Shown in pieces: positions 8,648-18,313 of a stretch of 64,000 bases of DNA; the stretch's first letter is position 1, and each line of letters starts with the position of its first letter. The stretch lies in NCBI RefSeq assembly GCF_024055725.1, contig NZ_JAMXMX010000003.1:248001-312000 (forward strand), in the 5' to 3' direction. Source of the DNA: Actinoallomurus spadix (GTDB lineage: Bacteria > Actinomycetota > Actinomycetes > Streptosporangiales > Streptosporangiaceae). A model generated the notes under the pieces. That model did no database searches. It saw nothing but the letters and a program-made list of their open reading frames with translations, and was not told the DNA's origin. Both the position numbers and the translations under genes were made by a program.

Positions 8648-9346
8648 TTACCTGACGATTGCCCGTCGTCCTCCGAGCAACGCCGTACCGACTCGGACGT
8701 GTGTCGCACCACACGCGATCGCTTCTTCCAAATCGCCGCTCATCCCGGCAGAAATCATGCTTGCTCCCGGGTGAACGGCCCGTAGCGCGGCGGCGACCTC
8801 CGCCAGCCGGCCGAACGCCGCCGCCGGGTCGCCGCCCAGCGGCGCCACGGCCATGACGCCCCCGAGGGTGAGGCCGGGAGCGGAGGCGATCGCGTCGGCC
8901 AGCGCAGGCACGCCGCCAGGCCGGACGCCGCCCCGCCCCTCGGCGTCGTCGAGCGCCACCTGGACGAGACAGCGGAGCGACCGGTTCGTCCCCGTCGCCG
9001 CGCGGGACAGCGCCGTCACGAGGCGCTCGCGATCGACGGAGTGGACCACGTCGGAGTAGGAGGCCACCGAGCGGGCCTTGTTCGTCTGCAACTGCCCGAC
9101 GAAGTGCCACGTGAGCGGCAGGTCACGGCACTCGGCGGCCTTGGCCGACGCCTCCTGGTCGCGGTTCTCCGCGACGTCGGTGACGCCCAGCCCGGCCAGC
9201 AGGCGCACGTCCGAGGCGGGGAAGGTCTTCGTCACCGCGATCAGGGTGACCTCGGCGGCGGAGCGGCCGACCGCGGCGCACGCCTTGGCGACACGTTCAC
9301 GGACGGCCGCGAGGTTGGCGGCCAGGTGCTCTTCGCGGTCGGTCAT
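8648..9346 (-). CDS. yggS: YggS-family PLP homeostasis protein (YlmE)
   Basis: A PLP-binding protein of the alanine-racemase-fold III family that buffers pyridoxal phosphate; it has no known catalytic activity. The product is about 232 residues, the usual size. The PLP lysine is in [12 protein letters not shown] near residue 41, with [12 protein letters not shown] and the phosphate-binding region near the C-terminus ([15 protein letters not shown]). The common GENR-x-QE motif reads AENRDQEA. It starts 30 bases after ftsZ; GTG 9349 and ATG 9346 are alternatives. pgeF/ylmD, usually between ftsZ and yggS, is absent. Confidence 0.92.
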   Translation of the reverse strand: MTDREEHLAANLAAVRERVAKACAAVGRSAAEVTLIAVTKTFPASDVRLLAGLGVTDVAENRDQEASAKAAECRDLPLTWHFVGQLQTNKARSVASYSDVVHSVDRERLVTALSRAATGTNRSLRCLVQVALDDAEGRGGVRPGGVPALADAIASAPGLTLGGVMAVAPLGGDPAAAFGRLAEVAAALRAVHPGASMISAGMSGDLEEAIACGATHVRVGTALLGGRRAIVR

Positions 9347-9376
9347 CACTGGTCGCGCATCACTGGCTGGGCATCG

Positions 9377-10801
9377 TTACTTCAGGAAGTCCGGGACGTC
9401 CAGGTCGTCGTCCTCGTCGAAGACGACGGGGCGGCGGCGGACCGGGTCGGTGCCGAGGCGCGCCGCGGTCGGCTCGTTGGCCGGCCGCGGCACCTTAGGG
9501 CGGACCGCGGACTCGCCGGAGACCGGACGCGGCGGCGTGGGCCCGCCGTCGGCCGTGCTCTCCGCCGGCTTGTCGGCCACCGGCTCGGGCTTGGTGTCCG
9601 CCGGCTTGGGCGGCTCGGCCTTCGGCTGGTCCTGCTTCGCCTCGACCGGCTTGCCGTCCACCCCCGGCAGCGGGCCCGGCTCCCGGTGCGGGGCGGGTAC
9701 GGGTGCGGGTACGGCGGAGACCCTCGGCGGCGCGGGTGGTGGCGCGGCGGGCGGGGTCACCGGGCGGGGCGGCGTCACGGGCGGGGTCGCCACGGCCGGC
9801 CGGCTCGGGGACAGGCGCTTCGGCTCCGCCTGGGGGGCCGGAGCGTGTTGCGGCCGGATCTCGTCGAAGCCCGCGGCGATCACCGTCACACGGACCTCGT
9901 CGCCCAGCGCGTCGTCGATGACGGCGCCGAAGATGATGTTCGCGTCGGGCGCGGCCGCGTTGGACACGAGCTGCGCCGCCTCGTTGATCTCGAAGAGGCC
10001 GAGATCGGACCCGCCGGAGATCGACAGCAGGACGCCGTGGGCGCCGTCGATGCTGGCCTCCAGCAGCGGGCTGGAGATCGCCATCTCGGCGGCGGCGACC
10101 GATCGGTCGTCCCCGCGTGCGGACCCGATGCCCATGAGCGCGGATCCGGCCCCGGACATCACCGACTTGACGTCGGCGAAGTCGAGGTTGATCAGACCCG
10201 GTGTGGTGATCAGGTCGGTGATGCCCTGAACACCGGAGAGGAGCACCTGGTCGGCCGCCTTGAAGGCGTCCAGGACGCTCACCTGGCGATCGGAGATCGA
10301 CAGCAGCCGGTCGTTCGGGATGACGATGAGCGTGTCGACCTCGTCGCGGAGCGTCTCGATGCCGGCCTCGGCCTGCATGGCACGCCGCTTGCCCTCGAAG
10401 CTGAAGGGGCGGGTGACCACGCCGATCGTCAGTGCGCCCAGCGACCGGGCGATGTTGGCGACCACCGGAGCGCCTCCGGTGCCGGTGCCACCACCCTCTC
10501 CGGCGGTCACGAAGACCATGTCGGCCCCCTTGAGGACCTCCTCGATCTCCTCACGGTGGTCCTCGGCCGCCTTGCGCCCGACGTCGGGGTTGGCGCCCGC
10601 GCCGAGACCACGGGTGAGTTCACGGCCGACGTCGAGCTTGACGTCGGCGTCGCTCATCAGCAGCGCTTGGGCGTCCGTGTTGATCGCGATGAACTCGACA
10701 CCCTTGAGCCCCTCTTCGATCATCCGGTTGACGGCGTTGACGCCGCCGCCGCCGATGCCGACGACCTTGATGACCGCCAGGTAATTCTGCGGTGCTGCCA
10801 C
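9377..10801 (-). CDS. ftsZ: Cell division GTPase FtsZ
   Basis: The tubulin homologue that forms the Z-ring. The 474-residue product has the GTP-binding loop GGGTGTGG (about 103-110), the T7 synergy loop NLDFAD (205-210), and the core up to about residue 317. A long Pro/Ala-rich linker of some 140 residues follows, then the C-terminal peptide [11 protein letters not shown] that binds SepF and FtsW. The linker makes it longer than most FtsZ (about 390-410), though streptosporangial and related homologues are also long. GTG 10801 has GGAAGGGG upstream. The 390-base gap before it holds a promoter, a hairpin and a palindrome, so ftsZ is probably controlled separately from the wall genes. Confidence 0.98.
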   Translation of the reverse strand: MAAPQNYLAVIKVVGIGGGGVNAVNRMIEEGLKGVEFIAINTDAQALLMSDADVKLDVGRELTRGLGAGANPDVGRKAAEDHREEIEEVLKGADMVFVTAGEGGGTGTGGAPVVANIARSLGALTIGVVTRPFSFEGKRRAMQAEAGIETLRDEVDTLIVIPNDRLLSISDRQVSVLDAFKAADQVLLSGVQGITDLITTPGLINLDFADVKSVMSGAGSALMGIGSARGDDRSVAAAEMAISSPLLEASIDGAHGVLLSISGGSDLGLFEINEAAQLVSNAAAPDANIIFGAVIDDALGDEVRVTVIAAGFDEIRPQHAPAPQAEPKRLSPSRPAVATPPVTPPRPVTPPAAPPPAPPRVSAVPAPVPAPHREPGPLPGVDGKPVEAKQDQPKAEPPKPADTKPEPVADKPAESTADGGPTPPRPVSGESAVRPKVPRPANEPTAARLGTDPVRRRPVVFDEDDDLDVPDFLK

Positions 10802-10892
10802 GACGAGGGGCCCTTCCGCTCGCTCTATCGAACCGGCCGGCGTATCACCGCTCCGGTGTTTCTTACTGAATTCACTTACGTTGGCGGGCCGG

Positions 10893-10923
10893 AACCCTCA
10901 CCCTCAAGTTGAGACTTAGAGTT
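10893..10923 (-). promoter_or_regulatory. Imperfect palindrome in the ftsZ leader
   Basis: Two 15-base arms around a central base (core CTCAAGTTGAG perfect) match at 11 of 15 positions, or 13 of 15 as RNA if G-U pairs count. TTGACA stands just upstream at 10930-10925 without a clear -10 box. It lies inside the mRNA leader predicted from the promoter at 10947-10975, so it could act as an operator or an RNA hairpin. Confidence 0.5.
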
Positions 10924-10946
10924 ATGTCAACCTAGGGCTGATACGG

Positions 10947-10975
10947 ACAGTAGGGGCGCCCCACTGCAGGGTCAA
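10947..10975 (-). promoter_or_regulatory. Candidate ftsZ promoter
   Basis: TTGACC (10975-10970), a 17-base spacer and TACTGT (10952-10947) on the minus strand. This is a near-ideal housekeeping promoter, closely like the mraZ promoter in this window. The start would be near 10940, giving a leader of about 140 bases. Confidence 0.65.
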
Positions 10976-11000
10976 CTAACCCGGCCCTGAGCACACCGGC

Positions 11001-11012
11001 GTGTCGCGACAC
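11001..11012. promoter_or_regulatory. GTGTCGCGACAC palindrome upstream of ftsZ
   Basis: A perfect 12-bp palindrome that presents GACAC on both strands, some 30 bases ahead of the ftsZ -35 box. GACAC is the reported core of WhiA/WhiB sites in Streptomyces, and ftsZ is a known WhiA target there. Binding here is inference. Confidence 0.4.
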
Positions 11013-11191
11013 CCCAGTCGTCCCATTTGATCCGATCCGGTGCGCGCCGGTCCCACCGGCCGCGCAAGGACAAGTGTCCCGCGCCCGACGATCGTTCGCC
11101 ACTTGCGGGCACCGGTGTGCGCGGCCTCCCCCTCCGGCCCGGACCGCCGCGACCGCGACGCCCCGGCCGGAACCACGACACGGCGTCGCGG

Positions 11192-11956
11192 CTACTTCGT
11201 GGTGACGACCTCCGGCGAGCTGACGTCGATCGTCTTGACCCCGCGCCGCGGCGACGCGGTCAGAAGACCGTGCAGCAGCCGGATCTTCTCCGGCCCGCGC
11301 TCCGCGGCGCCCCACACGATGGTGACGCCGTCCGCCAGCCGCAGGCTCACCGCCTCGGTCGACGGGACGTCCACGCCGGCCACCCGACGGCCGAGCCAGG
11401 AGGGCAGGCCGCGTACGACGGACAGCCCGGCCCGCAGCGCGGGATCGCTCTGCGTGGGATTCGCCACACTTAGGACCGGAAGCCCGCGTGGACGCGCGGC
11501 GGACGCGACGACGGTCACGCCGTACCGGTCGATCTGGAGGTACCGGTTGTCGTGCTGGGCGACGACGATCGGCGTGCGCTCCCGTACGACGATCCGGACC
11601 GTGGTCGGCCACCGGCGTTCGACGCGGGCGGTCTCCACGGCCTGCACCGACTCGACGCGGTCGCGTACGACGCCGGTGTCGAGTCTGGCCAGGGGCTCGC
11701 CCAGGCGGACCCGTGCCGCGGCGAGCACCTCGTCGCGGGAGACGAGCCGCTCGCCCGTCACGTCGATCCGCCGGACGACGAGCAGCCGCGACCCGAGCAG
11801 GACCCAGGTCGCCGTGCCGAGGACCCCCGCCACGAAGAGCCCGACGAACAGGACCTTCCACCGGTTGGGACGACGGCGGGCGGGCCGGGCCGGCGGGTCC
11901 GCGTCAGGAGCACCGGGATTCGTCTCCACGGTGCCCGGCACGCCCTCGCCATCCAT
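11192..11956 (-). CDS. ftsQ: Cell division protein FtsQ
   Basis: A single-pass membrane protein that links FtsL and its partners in the divisome. The product of about 254 residues has a basic Pro-rich cytoplasmic tail, one helix near residues 33-55, a POTRA domain (LVVRRIDVTGERLVSRDEVLAAA) and the FtsQ beta domain ending in VKTIDVSSPEVV. I prefer ATG 11956: GAGGAGG lies at normal spacing, whereas GTG 11962 is too close to it. It follows murC; the large gap after it marks the start of the ftsZ unit. Confidence 0.93.
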   Translation of the reverse strand: MDGEGVPGTVETNPGAPDADPPARPARRRPNRWKVLFVGLFVAGVLGTATWVLLGSRLLVVRRIDVTGERLVSRDEVLAAARVRLGEPLARLDTGVVRDRVESVQAVETARVERRWPTTVRIVVRERTPIVVAQHDNRYLQIDRYGVTVVASAARPRGLPVLSVANPTQSDPALRAGLSVVRGLPSWLGRRVAGVDVPSTEAVSLRLADGVTIVWGAAERGPEKIRLLHGLLTASPRRGVKTIDVSSPEVVTTK

Positions 11957-12029
11957 CGTCACGCCTCCTCACGCGTTCCGCGGCACCCGCGCGACCGGGC
12001 GGGAGCGCCGCTCCGGACGGGCCGGCCGC

Positions 12030-13427
12030 TCAGGCGCCGAGCAGCCGGAGGATCTCCGGGCCGAGCCTGGTCACGTCGCCGGCGCCCATCGTGATGATGA
12101 CGTCCCCGGGGACGGCCATGGCCGCGACACGCCCGGCGACCGCGCTTTCGTCGGGCTCGTACGTCACCCGTCCGTGCGGGACGGCCTTGGCGACCAGCTC
12201 CCCCGTCACGCCCGGGATCGGGTCCTCGCGCGCCGGGTAGACGTCGAGGACGACCGCCTCGTCCGCGAGCCCGAGCGCGGCGCCGAACTCGGTGGCGAAG
12301 AACCTGGTGCGGCTGAACAGGTGCGGCTGGAAGACCGCGACGATGCGGCCGCCGCCGAGCTCCTCGGCGTAGTCGCGGGTGGCCCGCAGGTCGGCGGCGA
12401 GCTCGGTCGGGTGGTGGGCGTAACTGTCGAACACCCTGACGCCGCCGATCTCGCCCTTCGGCTCCAGGCGCCGGCGCGCTCCGCCGAAGGCGGCCAGGCC
12501 CTCGGCGACGGCGCCGGCGTCGACGCCCAGCTCGACGGCAACGGCGTACGCGGCGGCGGCGTTCTGGGCGTTGTGGCGGCCGGGGACGGCCAGTGTGAGC
12601 TCCCGCCCCGCCACCGTGAACCGTGAGCCCAGCCCGCGCGGCGCGTAGCCCTCGACGCGGTAGTCGGCGCCGGGCGCCTCGCCGTACGTGCGGACGGTGA
12701 GCCCGCGCCGCGCGCCGGTCTCGCCCAGCTCAAGCGCCCCGGGGTCGTCGGCGCAGACGACGAGCAGGCCGCCCGGCTCGATCCGCCCGACGAAGTCGGC
12801 GAAGGTCTTCTTGACCTGCTCGAAGCCGCCGTAGTTGTCGAGGTGGTCGGCCTCGACGTTGGTGACGATCGCGGCGTGCGGCGTGAACATCAGGAACGAC
12901 CCGTCGCTCTCGTCGGCCTCCGCGACGAACAGGTCGCCGGAGCCCTCACCGGCGTTCAGGCCGGTGGTGACGAGCTGGCCGCCGATGCAGTACGACGGGT
13001 CGGCGCCGGCGTGCTGCAGGGCGACGGTCAGCATCGAGGTGGTCGTGGTCTTGCCGTGCGTGCCGGCCACGGCAACGCTGCGGCGGCCCGCCATCAGCGA
13101 CGCCAGCGCCGCCGCGCGGTGCAGGACGCGCAGCCCCCGCGCACGGGCGGCTGCCAGCTCCGGGTTGGTCTCGCGGATGGCGGTCGAGACGACGACCGTC
13201 GCGGCGTCGCCGACGTGCTCGGCGGCGTGCCCGACGTACGTCGCCGCGCCGGACTCGCGCAGCTCGCGCAGCAGGTCGGAGTCCTTGGCGTCGCTGCCGG
13301 AGACCGCGATGCCGCGGCCGAGCATGATGCGCGCGATCCCGGACATGCCCGCTCCGCCGACGCCGACGAAGTGCACCTTGCCCAGCCGGTCGGCGGGGAC
13401 GATCTCGACGGGTTCGACGAGGCTCAC
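12030..13427 (-). CDS. murC: UDP-N-acetylmuramate--L-alanine ligase
   Basis: Adds L-Ala to UDP-MurNAc using ATP, the first amino-acid step of lipid II precursor synthesis in the cytosol. The 465-residue product has the Rossmann start [12 protein letters not shown], the ATP loop GTHGKTTTT (122-130), the central block [10 protein letters not shown] and the C-terminal ligase domain ([20 protein letters not shown]). Its GTG start overlaps the murG stop by four bases (GTGA), so translation is coupled. Confidence 0.97.
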   Translation of the reverse strand: MSLVEPVEIVPADRLGKVHFVGVGGAGMSGIARIMLGRGIAVSGSDAKDSDLLRELRESGAATYVGHAAEHVGDAATVVVSTAIRETNPELAAARARGLRVLHRAAALASLMAGRRSVAVAGTHGKTTTTSMLTVALQHAGADPSYCIGGQLVTTGLNAGEGSGDLFVAEADESDGSFLMFTPHAAIVTNVEADHLDNYGGFEQVKKTFADFVGRIEPGGLLVVCADDPGALELGETGARRGLTVRTYGEAPGADYRVEGYAPRGLGSRFTVAGRELTLAVPGRHNAQNAAAAYAVAVELGVDAGAVAEGLAAFGGARRRLEPKGEIGGVRVFDSYAHHPTELAADLRATRDYAEELGGGRIVAVFQPHLFSRTRFFATEFGAALGLADEAVVLDVYPAREDPIPGVTGELVAKAVPHGRVTYEPDESAVAGRVAAMAVPGDVIITMGAGDVTRLGPEILRLLGA

Positions 13428-14515
13428 GGGGTGGGTCCTTCCGCGACGACACGGGCGACGAGGCGGGCCAGGGCGATGTCGGCGTCGCGGCGGCCCATGC
13501 GCGCCGCGGCCTCGGACATCATCGCGACCCGCTCGGCGTCGCCGAGGATGGGCAGGACGTTCGCGCGGATCCAGTCGGCGGTCAGCTCACTGTCCTCGAT
13601 GAGCAGGCCACCGCCGCCGCGGACGATCGGCTCGGCGTTCAGCCGCTGCTCGCCGTTGCCGATCGGGAGCGGGACGTACGCCGCGGGCAGCCCGACCGCG
13701 GTCAGCTCGGCGCAGGTGATGGCGCCGGCCCGGCACATGGCGAAGTCGGCGGCGGCGTACGCGAGATCCATCCGGTCGCAGTACGGCAGCATGATGTACG
13801 CCGGGTCGTCGGGGGTGAACTCCGGCTCGGCGAGGTTCTTCGGGCCGACGATGTGCAGGATCTGGATGCCGGCGGCGCGCAGCTGCGGGACGGCCTCGCC
13901 GACCGCCCGGTTGAGGGAGCGGGCGCCCTGGGAGCCGCCGAACACCAGCAGCGTCGGCAGGTCCGAGCGCAGGCCGAAGTGGGCCCGCGCCTTGTCGCCC
14001 ATGCCGAGGCGGTTCAGGGTGGAGATCTCACGGCGCAGTGGGATGCCGATCACCTCGGCGTGCGGCAGCGGCGTGTCGGGCGCGGCCACCGCGACGTGGT
14101 CGGTGAAGCGCGCGCCGAGGCGGTTGGCCAGGCCCGGCCGCGGGTTCGCCTCGTGCACGACGATCGGGATCTTGCGGCGGCGCGCGGCGAGGTAACCGGG
14201 GGTCGCGACGTAACCGCCGAAACCGACCAGCACCTCGGCCTGGGTGCGGTCGAGGATGGCCGCGGCGGCGTTGATCGCGCCGGCGAGCCGGCCGGGCACG
14301 GTCAGCAGCCGGGGGGTGAGCGTCCGCGGCAGCGGGACCGGCGGGATCATCGCGAGCTCGTAGCCTCGCTGGGGCACGATGCGGGACTCCAGGCCCCGCT
14401 CGGTGCCAAGACAGGTCACCTGAACGCCGGGGTGCTCCCGGCGCAACGCGTCGGCGAGGGCCAGGGCGGGTTCGATATGTCCGGCTGTGCCGCCACCGGC
14501 CAGGACAACCCTCAT
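13424..14515 (-). CDS. murG: Undecaprenyl-PP-MurNAc-pentapeptide GlcNAc transferase
   Basis: Peripheral membrane glycosyltransferase that turns lipid I into lipid II with UDP-GlcNAc. The 363-residue GT28 enzyme has the N-terminal [16 protein letters not shown] loop, [12 protein letters not shown] and the C-terminal [11 protein letters not shown] sugar-nucleotide motif. It overlaps murC by four bases; its start is 49 bases after ftsW. Confidence 0.97.
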   Translation of the reverse strand: MRVVLAGGGTAGHIEPALALADALRREHPGVQVTCLGTERGLESRIVPQRGYELAMIPPVPLPRTLTPRLLTVPGRLAGAINAAAAILDRTQAEVLVGFGGYVATPGYLAARRRKIPIVVHEANPRPGLANRLGARFTDHVAVAAPDTPLPHAEVIGIPLRREISTLNRLGMGDKARAHFGLRSDLPTLLVFGGSQGARSLNRAVGEAVPQLRAAGIQILHIVGPKNLAEPEFTPDDPAYIMLPYCDRMDLAYAAADFAMCRAGAITCAELTAVGLPAAYVPLPIGNGEQRLNAEPIVRGGGGLLIEDSELTADWIRANVLPILGDAERVAMMSEAAARMGRRDADIALARLVARVVAEGPTP

Positions 14516-14564
14516 GCTCGCGCTCCTGCTCTAATCGACTCGCTCCGTCACGGGTGCAACACCC

Positions 14565-15821
14565 TCAGCGCTTTGCCAGGCCCAGCCAGCTTAGAGCCAT
14601 TACGGCCGGTCCCGGACCACGTGCGGCGAGGGCCTGCCGGGCGCCGGGCTCGCGCTTGGCGAACGACAGCAGCATGCCCAGCACGAACAAGGTCGGGATG
14701 AGGGCGGACCCACCGTACGACACCAGAGGCAGCGGAATGCCGGTAATGGGGAGTACGCCGATCACCGCGCCGATGTTGATGATGGCCTGGCCGATCAGCC
14801 AGGCGGTCGCGCCGGACGCGGCGAGCCGCATGAACGGGTCCTTGACCCGCCGGGCGATCCGCAGGCCGGCGTACGCGAGCACACCGAACAGGCCCAGGAC
14901 GACGAGCGTGCCGATCAGGCCGAGCTCCTCGCCGATGATGGCGAAGATGAAGTCGGTCTCGGGGTGCGGCAGGTAGTTCCACTTCGCCCGGCCCTCGCCG
15001 AGCCCGGTGCCGAGCACGCCGCCCGAGGCGATGGCGTACAGCCCCTGGATGCCCTGGTAATTGGTGCTGAGCTGGTTGCCTGACTGGTCGAGGAACCCGG
15101 TCAGCCGCGCCAGGCGGTACGGCTCGACGAGGATGAGGATGGAGACCAGCACGCCCGTGAGGCCGGCCATGCCGACGAAGAGCCGGCCCGGTGCTCCCAC
15201 GACCCACATGAGCGACAGGAAGATGATCAGCAGGACGATGGTCGTGCCGAGGTCGCTGCCGAGCATGATGAACATGACGAGGACGCCCGTGCCCGGCAGC
15301 AGCGGGATCAGCAGCTGCCGCCAGTCGGTGAGCTGGCGGAGCCTCTCCTTGCGGGCCAGCAGGTCGGCACCCCACAGGACGAGGGCCAGCTTGGCCGGCT
15401 CGGAGGGCTGCAGCTGGAACGGCCCGCCGAAGCTGATCCAGCGCTGCGCTCCGTTGGCGCTCTGCCCCAGGCCCGGGGTGAGCGCGACCGCGAGGGCCAG
15501 CGCGGACAGCAGCATCAGCGGGTAGGCCGCCGTGCGGAACGTCTTGGGCGGGAGCCGGGCGGCGATCCACATCAGCGGCAGGCCGATGCCGACCCACAGC
15601 GCCTGCTTCTCGAAAAGGGTGAACGCCGACCCGGTGTTCTGGTACTGGCGGACGCTGGAGGCCGACAGCACCATGACCATGCCGAGGGCCAGCAGCAGCA
15701 GCGAACTGCCCAGCACCAGGTAGTAGGAGGTGAGCGGGCGGTCGAGCAGGCCGGCGACCCCGGACGCCCACGCGCGCGGCCCCGACCGCGGCTCCTCCTC
15801 GTCGCCGTAGGCCACGCTCAA
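14565..15821 (-). CDS. ftsW: Septal peptidoglycan glycosyltransferase FtsW
   Basis: SEDS-family polymerase that works with FtsI to build septal glycan. The 418-residue protein has about ten membrane helices, the GAQRWI and PSEPAKLALVL motifs, and the long loop with the conserved Asp region (PYRLARLTGFLD, then QGLYAIASGG). The SEDS signature GIPLPLVSYGGSA is near the C-terminus. The start appears to be TTG 15821, with GAGGAGGGGAG seven bases upstream; GTG 15815 is the alternative but is too far from that site. Confidence 0.95.
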   Translation of the reverse strand: MSVAYGDEEEPRSGPRAWASGVAGLLDRPLTSYYLVLGSSLLLLALGMVMVLSASSVRQYQNTGSAFTLFEKQALWVGIGLPLMWIAARLPPKTFRTAAYPLMLLSALALAVALTPGLGQSANGAQRWISFGGPFQLQPSEPAKLALVLWGADLLARKERLRQLTDWRQLLIPLLPGTGVLVMFIMLGSDLGTTIVLLIIFLSLMWVVGAPGRLFVGMAGLTGVLVSILILVEPYRLARLTGFLDQSGNQLSTNYQGIQGLYAIASGGVLGTGLGEGRAKWNYLPHPETDFIFAIIGEELGLIGTLVVLGLFGVLAYAGLRIARRVKDPFMRLAASGATAWLIGQAIINIGAVIGVLPITGIPLPLVSYGGSALIPTLFVLGMLLSFAKREPGARQALAARGPGPAVMALSWLGLAKR

Positions 15822-15863
15822 CGGTCGGCTCCCCTCCTCATGCGGTCCCCGCGGCCGCGGGGC

Positions 15864-17255
15864 TCACTCGGCGAGCCGCCCCACGGCCGCCGCGAACGCC
15901 TCTCCTCGCGCCGGATACCCGGTGAACATGTCCATGCTGGCCCCCACCGGGGCCAGCAGCACGGTGTCGCCGGGCCGGGCCAGCCGGGCCGCCTCGGTCA
16001 CGACGCGGTCCATGGCACCAGTGTCGGTGTCGGCGACGTCCACGACCGGGACATCCGGGGCGTGTCGCGCGAGCGCCTCGGCGATCCGGGCGCGGTCCGC
16101 GCCCATGAGGACGACACCACGCAGCCGGTCGGCGCACGACTGGACGAGCTCGTCCACCTCGGCGCCCTTGAGGAGCCCGCCGGCGATCCACACGATCGAC
16201 CGGAAGGCCGCCAGGGACGCGGCCGCGGCGTGCGGGTTGGTGGCCTTGGAATCGTTGACGTAGTCGACGTCGGCGACCGTGGCGACGTGCTCGATCCGGT
16301 GCGGGTCGGGCCGGAACCGGCGCAGACCCTCCCGGACCGCCTCCGGCGGCACGCCGTACGCGCGGGCCAGCGCGGCGGCGGCGAGGGCGTTGGCGACGTT
16401 GTGCGGGGCGAACGGCCGGACGTCGGCCAGCTCGGCCAGTTCGGCCGCCTCGCGTACCGGGTCGCCGGTGAACGCCCGGTCGACGAGGAGCTCCTCGACG
16501 ACGCCGAGCCGGCCGGGGCCGGGCACGCCGAGCGTGAAGCCGACGGAGCGCTCGGCGTTCGCCCCGAGGCGTACGGACCACTCGTCGTCGGCGTTGACCA
16601 CGGCGAGGGTGCCGGGCGCGAAGACCTTGCCCTTGGCGGCGGCGTACTCCTCGAAGGAGCCGTGCCAGTCGATGTGGTCGGGCGCGACGTTGAGGACGGT
16701 CGCGGCGAGCGGCCGGATCGAGCTCGACCAGTGCAGCTGGAAGCTGGACAGCTCGACGGCCAGCACGTCGTACGGCTCCGGGGCCGCGCCCTCGCCGCCG
16801 GCGACCACCTCGACGATGGGCGTGCCGACGTTGCCGACCGCGATCGTCCGGTGCCCGGCCGCCTCGAGCATCCGCGCCAGCATCCGCACGACGGTGGTCT
16901 TGCCGTCGGTGCCGGTGATGGCGAGCCAGGGCGGCGCGTCGGGCCCGCGCAGCCGCCACGCGAGCTCGACCTCGCCGATGACCTCGACCCCGGCCGCGGC
17001 GGCGGTCCGCAGCAGCGGGGCGGTGGGGCGCCAGCCGGGCGAGGTGACGACCAGCTCCGTGCCCGGCGGCAGCGTGTCACCGTCGCCCAGGCGCACCGTG
17101 ACGCCGGGCGCGGCGGCCTTGGCCGACAGCGACTCGTCGTCCCGCGCGTCGACGAGCGTCACCTCGGCGCCGCGCGCGGCCAGGACGCGGGCGGCGGCGC
17201 GGCCGGACAGGCCCGCGCCCGCCACGCACACCCGCAGGCCGTTCCAGGCGGTCAT
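15864..17255 (-). CDS. murD: UDP-N-acetylmuramoyl-L-alanine--D-glutamate ligase
   Basis: Adds D-Glu to UDP-MurNAc-L-Ala. The 463-residue product has the N-terminal nucleotide-binding fold (VCVAGAGLSGRAAARVL), the ATP loop GTDGKTT (115-121), VELSSFQLHW, the DHIDWHGS block and VNDSKATNPHAA in the C-terminal domain. ATG 17255 shares one base with the mraY stop (TGATG), so the genes are coupled; an upstream in-frame ATG would only add a few residues inside mraY. Confidence 0.96.
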   Translation of the reverse strand: MTAWNGLRVCVAGAGLSGRAAARVLAARGAEVTLVDARDDESLSAKAAAPGVTVRLGDGDTLPPGTELVVTSPGWRPTAPLLRTAAAAGVEVIGEVELAWRLRGPDAPPWLAITGTDGKTTVVRMLARMLEAAGHRTIAVGNVGTPIVEVVAGGEGAAPEPYDVLAVELSSFQLHWSSSIRPLAATVLNVAPDHIDWHGSFEEYAAAKGKVFAPGTLAVVNADDEWSVRLGANAERSVGFTLGVPGPGRLGVVEELLVDRAFTGDPVREAAELAELADVRPFAPHNVANALAAAALARAYGVPPEAVREGLRRFRPDPHRIEHVATVADVDYVNDSKATNPHAAAASLAAFRSIVWIAGGLLKGAEVDELVQSCADRLRGVVLMGADRARIAEALARHAPDVPVVDVADTDTGAMDRVVTEAARLARPGDTVLLAPVGASMDMFTGYPARGEAFAAAVGRLAE

Positions 17256-18313
17256 CAGTTCGGCATCCATTCGATGTAGAACAGCGACAGGCCCGCCGCC
17301 ACGCACAGCAGGGAGATCAGCCAGAACCGCACCACGATCGTCGTCTCGGCCCAGCCGGACAGCTCGAAGTGGTGCTGCAGCGGCGCCATCTTGAACACCC
17401 GTTTCCGGGTCAGCTTGAACGACCCGACCTGGATGATCACCGACAGCGTGATGAGGACCGGCAGCCCGCCCAGGATGATGAACAGCAGCTCGGTGCGGGT
17501 CATCACGGCCAGGCCGACGATCACGCCACCGAGGCCCAGCGAGCCGGTGTCGCCCATGAAGATCCGGGCCGGCGGGGCGTTCCACCACAGGAAGCCGACG
17601 AGCGCGCCCAGCACGGCCGCCGCGACGACCGCCAGGTCCAGCGGGTCACGGACCGTGTAGCAGGTCGGCCCCAGCCCGACGTAGAAGCAGCTGTTGCGCA
17701 GCTGCCAGTTGCCGATCAGGACGTACGCCCCGAGGACCGTGCCGACCGCGCCGCCCGCGAGGCCGTCCAGGCCGTCGGTGAGGTTCACCGCGTTGGACGT
17801 GCCCGCGATCATCAGCAGCGCCCAGATCACGAAGAGGTACGGGCCGACCGGCGGACCGAAGTCGCGCAGGAACGACAGGTGCACCGTGGCCGGCCTGGCG
17901 CCGTAGGCGTTCGGGAAGCGCAGCGACAGCAGCGCGAAGATCACGCCGACGATGATGATGCCGATCATCTTGGCGCCGCTGCGCAGGCCCAGGCTGCGCT
18001 GCTTGAAGACCTTGATGTAGTCGTCGACGAACCCGACCATGCCCAGGCCGGTCATCAGGAACAGCACCAGCGCCCCGGACACCGTCGGCTGGGTCCCCGT
18101 CGCCACGTGGGCGACGAAGTAGCCGATCAGCGACCCGATGATGAACACGGTGCCGCCCATGGTCGGAGTTCCCCGCTTGCTGAGGTGCGCCTCGGGCCCC
18201 TCCTCGCGGATCATCTGGCCGTACCCGAGACGGCGGACCACGCGGATCCACACCGGCGTGCCGAGCAGCCCGATGATCAGAGAGAGGGCCGACGCGACCA
18301 GGATGGTCCTCAC
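17255..18313 (-). CDS. mraY: Phospho-MurNAc-pentapeptide translocase MraY
   Basis: Membrane enzyme that moves phospho-MurNAc-pentapeptide to undecaprenyl phosphate, making lipid I. The 352-residue protein has ten membrane helices and the family signatures [39 protein letters not shown] and [12 protein letters not shown]. Its GTG overlaps the murF stop by four bases. Confidence 0.97.
   Translation of the reverse strand: MRTILVASALSLIIGLLGTPVWIRVVRRLGYGQMIREEGPEAHLSKRGTPTMGGTVFIIGSLIGYFVAHVATGTQPTVSGALVLFLMTGLGMVGFVDDYIKVFKQRSLGLRSGAKMIGIIIVGVIFALLSLRFPNAYGARPATVHLSFLRDFGPPVGPYLFVIWALLMIAGTSNAVNLTDGLDGLAGGAVGTVLGAYVLIGNWQLRNSCFYVGLGPTCYTVRDPLDLAVVAAAVLGALVGFLWWNAPPARIFMGDTGSLGLGGVIVGLAVMTRTELLFIILGGLPVLITLSVIIQVGSFKLTRKRVFKMAPLQHHFELSGWAETTIVVRFWLISLLCVAAGLSLFYIEWMPN

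Larger units (their letters stand above)
10802..11191 (-). promoter_or_regulatory. ftsQ-ftsZ intergenic regulatory region
   Basis: These 390 bases carry no gene. In minus-strand order they hold a GACAC palindrome (11012-11001), a near-consensus promoter (10975-10947) and a leader with a 31-base imperfect palindrome (10923-10893), then the ftsZ ribosome site. In Streptomyces the equivalent region carries several developmental ftsZ promoters. Confidence 0.7.
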
